From RI-283 sp964487925 (GTDB taxonomy: Bacteria; Pseudomonadota; Gammaproteobacteria; SZUA-140): a DNA stretch of 33,750 bases. Under the pieces are notes generated by a model that worked only from the letters and a program-made list of their open reading frames with translations, was not told the DNA's origin and searched no databases. Shown one piece after another: positions 16,839-24,417 of this stretch. Both the position numbers and the translations under genes were made by a program. Within the stretch, counting starts at the first letter, position 1, and every line of letters begins with the position of its first letter. Where the stretch lies: positions 1 through 33,750 of the forward strand of contig CAZASZ010000018.1 of NCBI GenBank assembly GCA_964487925.1, given 5' to 3'.

Positions 16839-17033
16839 ATGACCTCCAGAATGACCGTCCTGATCTTTTGGCTCACCCTGTTTCTCGTTGTGGGCGCACA
16901 AGCGATGCCGAGCCCTCCCGCTTCGGCGAATGGATGGCAGTGTTTGAGCAACTTAGCCCTATGCGAACAATATCGTGAGCAAAGCGCCTTGGGCAGCATT
17001 GCCATTTCGCCGACACTACAGGCCCCGAAATAG
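16839..17033 (+). CDS. Possible small secreted protein
   Basis: A 64-residue reading frame with a convincing Sec-type signal peptide (hydrophobic core ILIFWLTLFLVV-like, cleavage probably after AQA at about residue 22), leaving a mature peptide of about 42 residues with two Cys. An AAGAG run lies about nine bases before the ATG. It fills the gap between fur and the exonuclease gene and ends eight bases before the latter starts. I do not recognise the sequence, and a chance frame cannot be excluded; the signal-peptide pattern is the main support. Confidence 0.4.
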   Translation: MTSRMTVLIFWLTLFLVVGAQAMPSPPASANGWQCLSNLALCEQYREQSALGSIAISPTLQAPK

Positions 17034-17041
17034 CCTCCGGC

Positions 17042-17827
17042 ATGCGGATCATATCGGTCAACGTTAACGGCATCCGTGCTGCTGCGCGCAAGGGCTTTTT
17101 TGAGTGGCTTTCTGCTCAAGATGCCGATGTCATTTGCATCCAGGAACTCAAGGCCAAACAGCACCAGATCACCGATACGATCTTTTCGCCAGAGGGTTAT
17201 CACAGCTTCTTTCATGAGGCCGAAAAACCCGGCTACAGCGGCGTAGCGGTCTACAGTCGCCATGAACCCGATGCGGTGACCTATGGCTTCGGATGGCCGG
17301 AGTTCGATGCCGAAGGGCGCTACCTGCAAGTCGATTTCGGCGATCTTTCCATTGCATCCCTCTATATGCCCTCCGGTTCGAGTAAAGAGGAGCGGCAGGC
17401 CGTCAAATACGATCTCATGGATCGTTTCCGCCCAGTACTTGCGGGCATGGTAGGCTCAGGGCGTTCCTACGTGATTTGTGGCGACTGGAATATCGCCCAT
17501 AAGAAGATCGACATCAAGAACTGGCGGGGAAATCAGAAGAATTCCGGGTTTCTGCCAGAGGAACGGGCATGGATGGACGACCTGTTCGACAACATTGGCA
17601 TGGTCGATGCCTTTCGGGTCGTTAATCAGGATGCGGATGAATACACTTGGTGGTCTAATCGTGGCCAGGCATGGGCCAAGAATGTCGGCTGGCGGATTGA
17701 CTATCAGGTCGTTACGCCCGACTTGCGTGATGCTGTCAAGGCCGCATCAATCTATCGCGACGAGCGCTTTTCGGATCACGCCCCACTGATCATCGATTAT
17801 GGGAGGCCGATCCGGCCGGGCGTCTGA
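17042..17827 (+). CDS. xthA: Exodeoxyribonuclease III
   Basis: A 261-residue member of the exonuclease III/AP endonuclease family, which cleaves DNA at abasic sites and degrades 3' ends during base-excision repair. The family motifs are in place: VNVNGIRAA at the N-terminus, the metal-binding ICIQELKA (E near residue 34), GDWNIAHKKIDIKN mid-protein, WRIDYQVVTP, and the C-terminal catalytic SDHAPLIIDY. The length is normal. The start codon lies eight bases after the possible small secreted frame, and no strong Shine-Dalgarno is visible. It is convergent with a small lipoprotein gene. Confidence 0.95.
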   Translation: MRIISVNVNGIRAAARKGFFEWLSAQDADVICIQELKAKQHQITDTIFSPEGYHSFFHEAEKPGYSGVAVYSRHEPDAVTYGFGWPEFDAEGRYLQVDFGDLSIASLYMPSGSSKEERQAVKYDLMDRFRPVLAGMVGSGRSYVICGDWNIAHKKIDIKNWRGNQKNSGFLPEERAWMDDLFDNIGMVDAFRVVNQDADEYTWWSNRGQAWAKNVGWRIDYQVVTPDLRDAVKAASIYRDERFSDHAPLIIDYGRPIRPGV

Positions 17828-17840
17828 ATTATTTACAGGC

Positions 17841-17877
17841 TCGCGACAATTGCTCAAGGGGATGTCATTTGTCGCGA
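17841..17877. terminator. Inverted repeat between convergent genes
   Basis: A 9-bp perfect inverted repeat (TCGCGACAA / TTGTCGCGA) is separated by 19 bases. The right arm covers the end of the lipoprotein reading frame. There is no clean T-run, so it is at most a weak bidirectional terminator; a protein-binding site is also possible. Confidence 0.35.
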
Positions 17878-18134
17878 ATTATAAAGCCCATGTTGCCAAT
17901 CATGACTTTCTCGTTTTTAGAACCCAACCACAGTCGGACTGAACGTTCTCCGACCAATTCATATCTCATGCTTTTGTCTTCAATGGTGGCTACTTTTGTG
18001 CCTGTCTCTGTATAAACCTCGACAACACGACGTGTGCCGACCGTATCAGCTTTTAAGTCATATGCTTTTTGCTGGGTACTTTCACAGCCAAACACAAACA
18101 TGCTCAGCGATATAACAACCAATAATTTTTTCAT
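17865..18134 (-). CDS. Small lipoprotein, unknown function
   Basis: An 89-residue lipoprotein. A KKLLVVISLSMFVFGC signal ends at a lipobox Cys at about residue 17, followed by a short mature beta-rich domain (VVEVYTETGTKVATIEDKSMRYELVG and similar alternating sequence). I do not recognise a named family. The second ATG is chosen because AAAGGG lies six bases upstream of it but touches the first ATG. The gene is visibly richer in A and T than its neighbours, hinting at different expression or a more recent origin. It is monocistronic, convergent with xthA, and followed on the far side by the ggt gene end. Confidence 0.7.
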   Translation of the reverse strand: MKKLLVVISLSMFVFGCESTQQKAYDLKADTVGTRRVVEVYTETGTKVATIEDKSMRYELVGERSVRLWLGSKNEKVMIGNMGFIIRDK

Positions 18135-18241
18135 GATCATCCCTTTCTCTAGTTTGGTCTAAATTTACCACACGCTGAAACGACTGATGCACTTCTAGCG
18201 GCCTGCTAGGACCACTGCGCCGAAATGGCATGCCGGACCGT

Positions 18242-19921
18242 CTACTTAACTTCGGCCGCGCCCTCGCCGCGAGGGTCGCTGGCTGCCAGGAACCGATTTT
18301 CCCGCTTATCCCACATGACGATCTGGGTGTTGCCGTAGGTACGTCGCATGGCGTGGAGTTTGTGCCCGCGTCTACTCAAATCTTGAACCAACTCCGGCGT
18401 GAAGGCCCCAGGCTCGTAGCTGACCTGATCGGGTAAGAATTGGTGATGGAAGCGGGGGACTGCAACCACGCTCTTTGGTGTGCCCCCTGCCGCGTAATCG
18501 AGTGTGGCCAACAGGACCATCGTGATGATCCTGCTGCCGCCGGGGGTGCCCAGAGCGACGATCCCGCGATCGTCCTCGAGAAAGGTCGGTGTCATGCTCG
18601 ACAACGGCCGCTTGCCGGGCGCGATGGCATTAGCCTCGGAACCGATTAGTTCGTAAACGTTGGGTACGCCAGGTTTGGACGAGAAGTCGTCCATCTCGTC
18701 ATTGAGGATCACGCCGGTCCCTTCGGCGACGAGGCCCGAACCGAAGGGATAATTGATCGACATCGTGGCTGAGACTCGGTTGCCGTCGCCATCGATGATC
18801 GACAAATGGGTCGTATTGTGTGCTTCGGATTGGGCGTCAATGTCATAGCCAGGCAGGCTGGAGCTAGGTGTCGCGCGATCCATACGGATCGACTGAGCCA
18901 GGCCGCGACCATAATAGGGGTTAATCAGCAGTGAAACCGGCATGTCGACGAAATCCGGATCGCCGAGATACTCGGCCCGGTCGCGGTAGGCCCTACGCAT
19001 GGCTTCGATGATCAGGTGGGCACGGTCGCTCGCCGATAACTTCTCGAGGTCGTAACCGGCCAGTATGTTGAGCATTGTCAGCAGACCGACGCCGCCCGAA
19101 GAGGGCGGCGAGCCCGTTGTGATCCGCATCCCCTGGAATTCGCCTCTCAGCGGCGGACGGATGCTGACTGTGTAGTCGCGAAGGTCATCCTGGGTCCAGA
19201 TGCCGCCAGCGGCACGGACCGCATCGACGAGTTGTTTCGCGATGGCACCGGAATAGAAGCCCTTTGCGCCGTTCTTGGCGATGACCTCAAGGGTCTTGGC
19301 CAGATCGGCCTGTTTGAGCACGAAACCTTTACCCGGCGTATTGCCTTGATCGAGAAGGTGGGTGGAAGCCGGAAAGCTTTTCAGCACGGGTAGCCGAAAT
19401 CGGGCCAGTCGGCGGTAGTGTTCTCCTACAGTAAATCCGTCCCGGGCAAGCTTAATGGCTGGGGCGAGATCCTGGCTTAGGGGCAGCTTGCCGTAGTGGG
19501 TGGCGAGGAAGTCTAGCGCTGCGACTGTTCCGGGGATGCCAGCCGCGAGCGCGCCGTTTATCGACAACTTCGGGATGACGTGGCCGTTTTTATCCAGATA
19601 CATGTTCCTGGATGCGGCCTGCGGGGCCTTCTCGCGGCCATCGATCATGAGATCAATGCCATCCTGGCGGTGTATCAGCCAGAATCCGCCACCGCCCAGA
19701 CCCGAGCTTGCGGGTTCGACCACGGCGAGGGCGGCACTGACGGCGACGGCTGCATCGAACGCATTGCCACCGGCGGCAAGGACCTCGTGTCCGGCGGCTG
19801 TAGCTAGCGGATGGGCGCTGGCGATCGCGGCCTGAGTACGGGCCATGACCGCCGGGACTTGCAGCAGCAGGATCAGGAGCCAGGTGATCGAGATGCGTGC
19901 TCTGTATCTTGTATGGATCAT
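18242..19921 (-). CDS. ggt: Gamma-glutamyltransferase (glutathione hydrolase)
   Basis: A periplasmic or exported N-terminal nucleophile hydrolase that transfers or hydrolyses the gamma-glutamyl group of glutathione. From ATG 19921 it is 559 residues, with a signal peptide over about 1-28 (TWLLILLLQVPAVMA). The precursor self-cleaves at the Thr of the NTTHLS motif (about T370), giving large and small subunits. GNAFDAAVAVSAALAVVEP and GLGGGGFWLI are typical large-subunit sequences. The frame is open up to ATG 19978, which overlaps the ferredoxin stop, but that would place 19 odd residues before the signal peptide, so the shorter start is preferred. Confidence 0.92.
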   Translation of the reverse strand: MIHTRYRARISITWLLILLLQVPAVMARTQAAIASAHPLATAAGHEVLAAGGNAFDAAVAVSAALAVVEPASSGLGGGGFWLIHRQDGIDLMIDGREKAPQAASRNMYLDKNGHVIPKLSINGALAAGIPGTVAALDFLATHYGKLPLSQDLAPAIKLARDGFTVGEHYRRLARFRLPVLKSFPASTHLLDQGNTPGKGFVLKQADLAKTLEVIAKNGAKGFYSGAIAKQLVDAVRAAGGIWTQDDLRDYTVSIRPPLRGEFQGMRITTGSPPSSGGVGLLTMLNILAGYDLEKLSASDRAHLIIEAMRRAYRDRAEYLGDPDFVDMPVSLLINPYYGRGLAQSIRMDRATPSSSLPGYDIDAQSEAHNTTHLSIIDGDGNRVSATMSINYPFGSGLVAEGTGVILNDEMDDFSSKPGVPNVYELIGSEANAIAPGKRPLSSMTPTFLEDDRGIVALGTPGGSRIITMVLLATLDYAAGGTPKSVVAVPRFHHQFLPDQVSYEPGAFTPELVQDLSRRGHKLHAMRRTYGNTQIVMWDKRENRFLAASDPRGEGAAEVK

Positions 19922-19944
19922 CCTTGTCTTCAGTATAGATCTTA

Positions 19945-19966
19945 TAGTTCTAAGTCCTAGTTCTAA
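19945..19966 (-). repeat. Direct repeat before ggt
   Basis: TAGTTCTAA occurs twice with a 13-base period (19945-19953 and 19958-19966), between the ferredoxin stop and the preferred ggt start. It may be a regulator site or chance. The repeat is translated only if the longer ggt start is used. Confidence 0.4.
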
Positions 19967-19977
19967 AAGGCCGCGCA

Positions 19978-20223
19978 TTAGTCCGTGAGGCGGTGATATT
20001 TCTCCATGAGCTGATCTTCAGTCTCCTCATGGTTCGGGTCTTTGGGGATGCAGTCCACGGGACAGACGTCGACGCATTGGGGTTCATCGAAATGACCCAC
20101 GCATTCTGTGCAGAGCTCGGGGTTGATCTCATAGATCTCTTCCCCTTGATAGATCGCCCCATTTGGGCATTCGGGTTCACAGACATCACAGTTGATGCAT
20201 TCATCGGTAATGATCAGCGACAT
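19978..20223 (-). CDS. yfhL: YfhL-family 2[4Fe-4S] ferredoxin
   Basis: An 81-residue dicluster ferredoxin. The first cluster motif is C9-x2-C12-x2-C15-x3-C19. The second is the expanded C38-x2-C41-x8-C50-x3-C54, followed by an acidic/helical tail (EETEDQLMEKYHRLTD), which together mark the YfhL/Allochromatium-type group of low-potential electron carriers. The redox partner is unknown. It lies 40 bases downstream of coaD on the same strand, an association common in gammaproteobacteria, and its stop overlaps the upstream alternative start of ggt. Confidence 0.95.
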   Translation of the reverse strand: MSLIITDECINCDVCEPECPNGAIYQGEEIYEINPELCTECVGHFDEPQCVDVCPVDCIPKDPNHEETEDQLMEKYHRLTD

Positions 20224-20263
20224 AGGCTCGTTCTTCCGTAGTTAGGGTTATTAATTAAGTATT

Positions 20264-20770
20264 CTAGGGCTCCGAACGTCCATTGCGATCGCTCAGTCGC
20301 GCAGCAAGCGCCGTTTGAACGTCACAGTGGACGAAGTCGCCGATATCCCCGCCCAGCGATGCGATCTCTCGAACCAGGCTTGATGAGATGTATTCGAACT
20401 GCTCCGAGGGCGTAAGATATAAGGTCTCGATGTCTCGCGCCAGTTTTCGGTTCATTCGCGACAGCTGAAACTCATATTCGAAGTCCGATACAGCTCGGAG
20501 ACCGCGAATGATGACCTGTGCGCCACGCTGCCTCGCATAGTCCACCAATAGGTTATCGAAGCCGGCCACCTCGACTTGAGGAATTGACGACAAGGCGGTT
20601 CTGGCCAGGTCAATCCGTTCCGGCCAGGAAAATACCGGAGTTTTAGATGGGCTCGCGGCGACCCCCACGATGACGTGGTCGAACAGGTGTGCGGCCCTGC
20701 TGACGATGTCGGCATGGCCCAGCGTGATGGGGTCAAACGTCCCCGGATAGATTGCAGTGATCTTTGTCAT
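20264..20770 (-). CDS. coaD: Phosphopantetheine adenylyltransferase
   Basis: CoaD (168 residues) adenylates 4'-phosphopantetheine to dephospho-CoA, the penultimate step of coenzyme A synthesis. Seen are the nucleotidyltransferase motif YPGTFDPITLGHADIV (9-24), the RGLRAVSDFEYEFQL segment, and the ATP-binding ISSSLVREIA run near residue 128. Its first 38 bases overlap the end of rsmD in another frame, so its ribosome binding site lies inside rsmD and translation is probably coupled. The rsmD-coaD pair is widely conserved. Confidence 0.97.
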   Translation of the reverse strand: MTKITAIYPGTFDPITLGHADIVSRAAHLFDHVIVGVAASPSKTPVFSWPERIDLARTALSSIPQVEVAGFDNLLVDYARQRGAQVIIRGLRAVSDFEYEFQLSRMNRKLARDIETLYLTPSEQFEYISSSLVREIASLGGDIGDFVHCDVQTALAARLSDRNGRSEP

Positions 20771-21374
20771 GCTGGAGCGCTTGTCCTAATGTTCCCGAAA
20801 CTCTTTTGGCGAGCCGGTAACAGACTTGGCCGGCCGTTTTCTCTCTGAAATAGGACCAGTTATCGGGGAGTTTCGGCCGATCGTGATCGGTAGCGTCCTC
20901 GAGATAGATCCATGCCTCGTCGGAGAGTAAACCATATCGTTCCAGTCGCTCACAATCTTGTGTCAGGCGTTGATCCCGGTAAGGCGGGTCGAGAAAGACT
21001 ATATCGTACCGCATCCTGTCGCCCTTGAGCAGAAAGTCGTCAGCCGATGTCCACTCAACTCGGGCATCCTGGGTCTCCAGCTGTTCGCAACAACGTTGCA
21101 GTTGTTGAACGACCCGGATGTCCTCGTCAACCAGTATTACCGAACTCGCGCCGCGCGATAAGGCCTCAAACCCCAAGACGCCGCTGCCCGCATAAAGGTC
21201 AAGGCAGCGGGCGCCATGGATCCAGCCTTGTAGCCAGTTGAATACGGTCTCTCGAACGCGATCCGGAGTTGGTCGGATTGCAGTCTGCTGAGGAAAGGTG
21301 AGCTTACGCCCCCGCCATTGTCCACCGATGATACGGACGACCCCTTCCGGCTGCGTCGAAGGGGGCTTATTCAT
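20733..21374 (-). CDS. rsmD: 16S rRNA (guanine-N2)-methyltransferase RsmD
   Basis: RsmD (213 residues) uses S-adenosylmethionine to methylate G966 of 16S rRNA. The conserved N-terminal RIIGGQWRGRKL and TRPTPDRVRETVFNWL-type segment, the SAM-binding DLYAGSGVLGFEALSRGA (about 59-76), and the catalytic FLDPPY motif are visible. The C-terminus runs about 15-20 residues beyond the usual end and overlaps coaD by 38 bases. Its start overlaps the stop of the upstream M16-like gene by four bases (ATGA), indicating translational coupling in one operon. Confidence 0.95.
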   Translation of the reverse strand: MNKPPSTQPEGVVRIIGGQWRGRKLTFPQQTAIRPTPDRVRETVFNWLQGWIHGARCLDLYAGSGVLGFEALSRGASSVILVDEDIRVVQQLQRCCEQLETQDARVEWTSADDFLLKGDRMRYDIVFLDPPYRDQRLTQDCERLERYGLLSDEAWIYLEDATDHDRPKLPDNWSYFREKTAGQVCYRLAKRVSGTLGQALQHDKDHCNLSGDV

Positions 21375-22720
21375 TGCGCATGGTCGGTCGCACCAACGCT
21401 GACCGTCACAAGGCGGTCAGGATCGATACGGTGCCGGAACGCGTCGACGATCTGCTCGGCGGTTACCGCATTGACCTTGTCGTTGAAGGTATCCAGGTAA
21501 TCGAGCGGGAGCTTGTAGAAGCCGATAGCGGAGAGATACCCGACGATCTTCTTGTTGCTGGAAATGCGCAGGGGAAAGCCGCCGGTAATGTTTTGTTTCG
21601 AGGCTTTGAGCTCGGCCGCGGTCGGCCCCTTGTCCATGAACGTGCGCAGGATGTTGATCATCAGGTCACGCGCTTCGGCGGCCTTCTCGTTGCGGGTCTG
21701 TAGGCCCATCGTAAACGGACCATCGATCCGCATGGGCGAAAAATAGCTGTAAGCACTATAGGCCAGTCCCCTTTTCTCGCGGATTTCTTCGCTAATTCGG
21801 GACACCAGCCCGCTGCCGCCGAGCATATGGTTGCCGACGTATAGCGCAAAATAATCCGGGTCACCGCGTCGCATGCCTGGCTGACCGATCAGGATGTGTG
21901 TCTGGCTTGAGGGAAAATCACGGGTCAATGCGGTGGCCTGCGCAAGTGGCTTGGCAGGAGGCATGGCGGCTGGGGCCTTTCCAGCCGCAAGCGCGCTGCT
22001 AAGTTGCTGCGCCACCTGTTTGGCGCGGCCCAGGTCCAGATCGCCAACGATGGCGATCACGGCATTGTTGGCGACGTATAGGCGGCGGTAGTGAGTCCGG
22101 ACGTCATCACGATTGATGGCGTTCAAGGTTTGCACAGTTCCCAGTGGGTCGGTGGCGTAAGGGTGTCGTCCGTACAAGCCCGCCATGAACATGCGGTAGG
22201 CGATATCACCCGGGGACTCTTCCTCGGATTTAAGGTGGGCGAGCTGAAGGCGGCGTTCGCGCAACAAGGCGTCCTCCGCGAAGGCGGGGGCCTTCAGAAT
22301 ATCTTCCAGGGTCGCGAGTGAAGGGTTCAGATGGGATGTATCAGATAGACTGCGGAGACTGATGCTGGCCATGTCGGTCAGACTGCGGGTATTAAAGCGC
22401 GCACCAAGGGCTTCGAAGCGGCTGGCGACGGCGTCCGCGTTCATGGTTTCGGTACCGTCCTCGATTAGGTTTGCCGTGAGCTGGCCAATACCCGGATGGG
22501 CGCCGTCTCTGGCGCTTCCTGCATCGAAGACCAGCTTGATATCGACCATTGGCAGGTCCGGAGCGGCCACGAAATAGACCCTGGCCCCATTGTTTGTCTG
22601 CCAGTGCTGGATGTCGATCCCCGCCAAGACAGGCGCCGTCATGAGACAGGTGATCAGTCCGATCAATAGGCCGACCGAAAGGCGGTAACGCACGGATCTA
22701 TAGGTCTTTGAATTCGACAT
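21371..22720 (-). CDS. M16 peptidase-like subunit lacking the zinc motif
   Basis: A 449-residue exported protein (Sec signal about 1-33, ending APVLA) of the M16 metallopeptidase family. At the place of the catalytic HxxEH it has GQLTAN, so the zinc ligands are missing. The rest of the fold is recognisable, for example GGSGLVSRISEEIREKRGLAYS near residue 300, the conserved R/Y segment of the C-terminal half. In such pairs the inactive partner helps bind substrate. It lies 73 bases downstream of an M16 gene with an intact zinc site and overlaps rsmD by four bases. The proteolytic substrate is unknown. Confidence 0.9.
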   Translation of the reverse strand: MSNSKTYRSVRYRLSVGLLIGLITCLMTAPVLAGIDIQHWQTNNGARVYFVAAPDLPMVDIKLVFDAGSARDGAHPGIGQLTANLIEDGTETMNADAVASRFEALGARFNTRSLTDMASISLRSLSDTSHLNPSLATLEDILKAPAFAEDALLRERRLQLAHLKSEEESPGDIAYRMFMAGLYGRHPYATDPLGTVQTLNAINRDDVRTHYRRLYVANNAVIAIVGDLDLGRAKQVAQQLSSALAAGKAPAAMPPAKPLAQATALTRDFPSSQTHILIGQPGMRRGDPDYFALYVGNHMLGGSGLVSRISEEIREKRGLAYSAYSYFSPMRIDGPFTMGLQTRNEKAAEARDLMINILRTFMDKGPTAAELKASKQNITGGFPLRISSNKKIVGYLSAIGFYKLPLDYLDTFNDKVNAVTAEQIVDAFRHRIDPDRLVTVSVGATDHAQ

Positions 22721-22793
22721 GGGCGATATCCTTGTATGAATCGATTTAACTGTTGAGGTTGTCCGTATTTTTGCGCTGCGCTCGATAATGGCG

Positions 22794-24230
22794 CTAGCGG
22801 ATCGGACCGATCATCGGTCCATGTCCACGGGGCTGACGGGTCATGGGCAGTGGCACGAGCGTCGCAGTGGTTTTGTGGTCATCCGTCAGGTACTTGCGGG
22901 CAACGGCTTGCACTTGGCCGGGAGTGACCTGTTTGATGTTATCGACGTAGCGTCCGACGTCCTGCCAGCTCAAGCCGACGGTCTCGTACATGCCAAGTTT
23001 CATGGCTTGGTAGAAGACTGAATCGCGGTCGTAGACGTCCTCGGCGATGACTTGGGCCTTGACCCGGTCCAGTTCGTTTTCCGGTACCAACTCGTCTTGA
23101 AGTGTCTTGATTTGTTTCGACAGGGCCTGCCCGAGATCGGCGGTGGTCTTGCCGTCATTTGGAGTGCCGTCAAGCACGAACAGTCCCGGCAAGCGTCCGC
23201 CGATGTCATAGCCGGCATCGACCGAGGACGCAATTTGATCGCCGCGTATCAGGTCACGTGACAACCGCGCACTAGTGCCACCGTCAAGGATGCCGGCCAG
23301 GACCTCAAGGGCATAGGGTTCCCATGTCTCTTGAGCACCATGCAGCGCGGGCACCTTGTAACCTATCAACAGGTAGGGCAGTTTGGCGGGCGCCTTGACG
23401 ACGACCTCGCGAGGACCCAGTTGTTCTGGTTCGACGGCAGGCGGACGGATATCTAGTGCATCATTGGCCGGAACCGGGCCAAAATACTGTTTAGCGAGCT
23501 TGAAGACTTCGGCGCCGGTCACGTCGCCGACGACGACGAGCGTGGCGTTGTTGGGCGCATACCAGCGGTGGTACCAGTGACGCAGGTCATCGATCGTGAT
23601 GGCCTCGATATCGTTCATCCAACCGATGACGGAATGGTGATAACCGCTGTTCGTGAAGGCGGCGGCGTTGAACTGTTCATCGGTCAGGGCATTGGGGTTG
23701 TCATCGGTGCGCATGCGACGCTCCTCCATGACGACTTGACGCTCCTTGGCGAATTCATCGGCCTTGATCACGAGGTTATGCATGCGATCAGCCTCGAGTT
23801 CAAAGCTAACCTTGAGTCGGCTGCGTTCGAGTTGTTGAAAATAGGCCGTGTAGTCCTGTCCGGTGAAGGCGTTTTCGCGTCCGCCGTTGGCGCTGATGAT
23901 TCTTGAGAACTCACCCGGCGGGTGAGTTTTGGTGCCATTGAACATCATGTGTTCAAGTAGATGCGAGATACCGGTGATGCCATTGGGTTCATAGCTGCTG
24001 CCGACTTTGTACCAGACCTGGGAGACGACGACCGGGGCGCGATGGTCTTCGCGGACGATAACCTTGAGTCCGTTGTCCAGCTGATAGACATGGGTCCGGC
24101 TGTCGCCCTTCTCAATGGTGGGCGCGGTCGTCGTGGTGGCCGGATTCATGGCCGGAGTTGAAGTCAGGTGGCTGCACGCCGGAAGAACGGCCGCGACGGT
24201 CAGGGACAAAAGGATAACGGATTTTTTCAA
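22794..24230 (-). CDS. M16 zinc metallopeptidase, catalytic subunit, lipoprotein
   Basis: A 478-residue zinc peptidase of the pitrilysin/processing-peptidase family. The inverted zinc motif HLLEH is present (about 90-94 from the start used here) with the downstream glutamate in VVMEERR (about 166-172). A signal peptide with lipobox LPAC (Cys about 19) indicates a lipid-anchored envelope protein. TTG 24230 is chosen because GGGAG lies eight bases upstream and the signal peptide then begins LKKS; a GTG at 24245 is the longer alternative. It probably forms a heterodimer with the inactive partner downstream. The substrate is unknown. Confidence 0.9.
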   Translation of the reverse strand: MKKSVILLSLTVAAVLPACSHLTSTPAMNPATTTTAPTIEKGDSRTHVYQLDNGLKVIVREDHRAPVVVSQVWYKVGSSYEPNGITGISHLLEHMMFNGTKTHPPGEFSRIISANGGRENAFTGQDYTAYFQQLERSRLKVSFELEADRMHNLVIKADEFAKERQVVMEERRMRTDDNPNALTDEQFNAAAFTNSGYHHSVIGWMNDIEAITIDDLRHWYHRWYAPNNATLVVVGDVTGAEVFKLAKQYFGPVPANDALDIRPPAVEPEQLGPREVVVKAPAKLPYLLIGYKVPALHGAQETWEPYALEVLAGILDGGTSARLSRDLIRGDQIASSVDAGYDIGGRLPGLFVLDGTPNDGKTTADLGQALSKQIKTLQDELVPENELDRVKAQVIAEDVYDRDSVFYQAMKLGMYETVGLSWQDVGRYVDNIKQVTPGQVQAVARKYLTDDHKTTATLVPLPMTRQPRGHGPMIGPIR

Positions 24231-24292
24231 GGCATAATCTCCCACTTAAAGACTTGGGTAGGACAGCCAAATCTCCCAAGAGTTCTCGATCG

Positions 24293-24304
24293 ACAGGATC
24301 CTGT
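24293..24304. promoter_or_regulatory. 12-bp palindrome in divergent promoter region
   Basis: ACAGGATCCTGT is a perfect palindrome in the roughly 187-base gap between the M16 operon and ftsY. It is a possible operator; no clear sigma-70 promoter pair was recognised in the same gap. Confidence 0.25.
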
Positions 24305-24417
24305 TCAGGGATCTCTGTCTACGTCCGGACCCCGTGGGCCCCGTTTGCTTATTCTGAACGCCGCTTCATGCTAGGATATCTCGCGAACGCGGCGGGTCCC
24401 ATTATCGGTGAAAATCC

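Noticed and set aside
16715..17329. 204-residue minus-strand frame across the fur-xthA gap
   Set aside because: Its larger part is antisense to xthA; the piece in the gap has no signal or domain and no ribosome binding site was evident.
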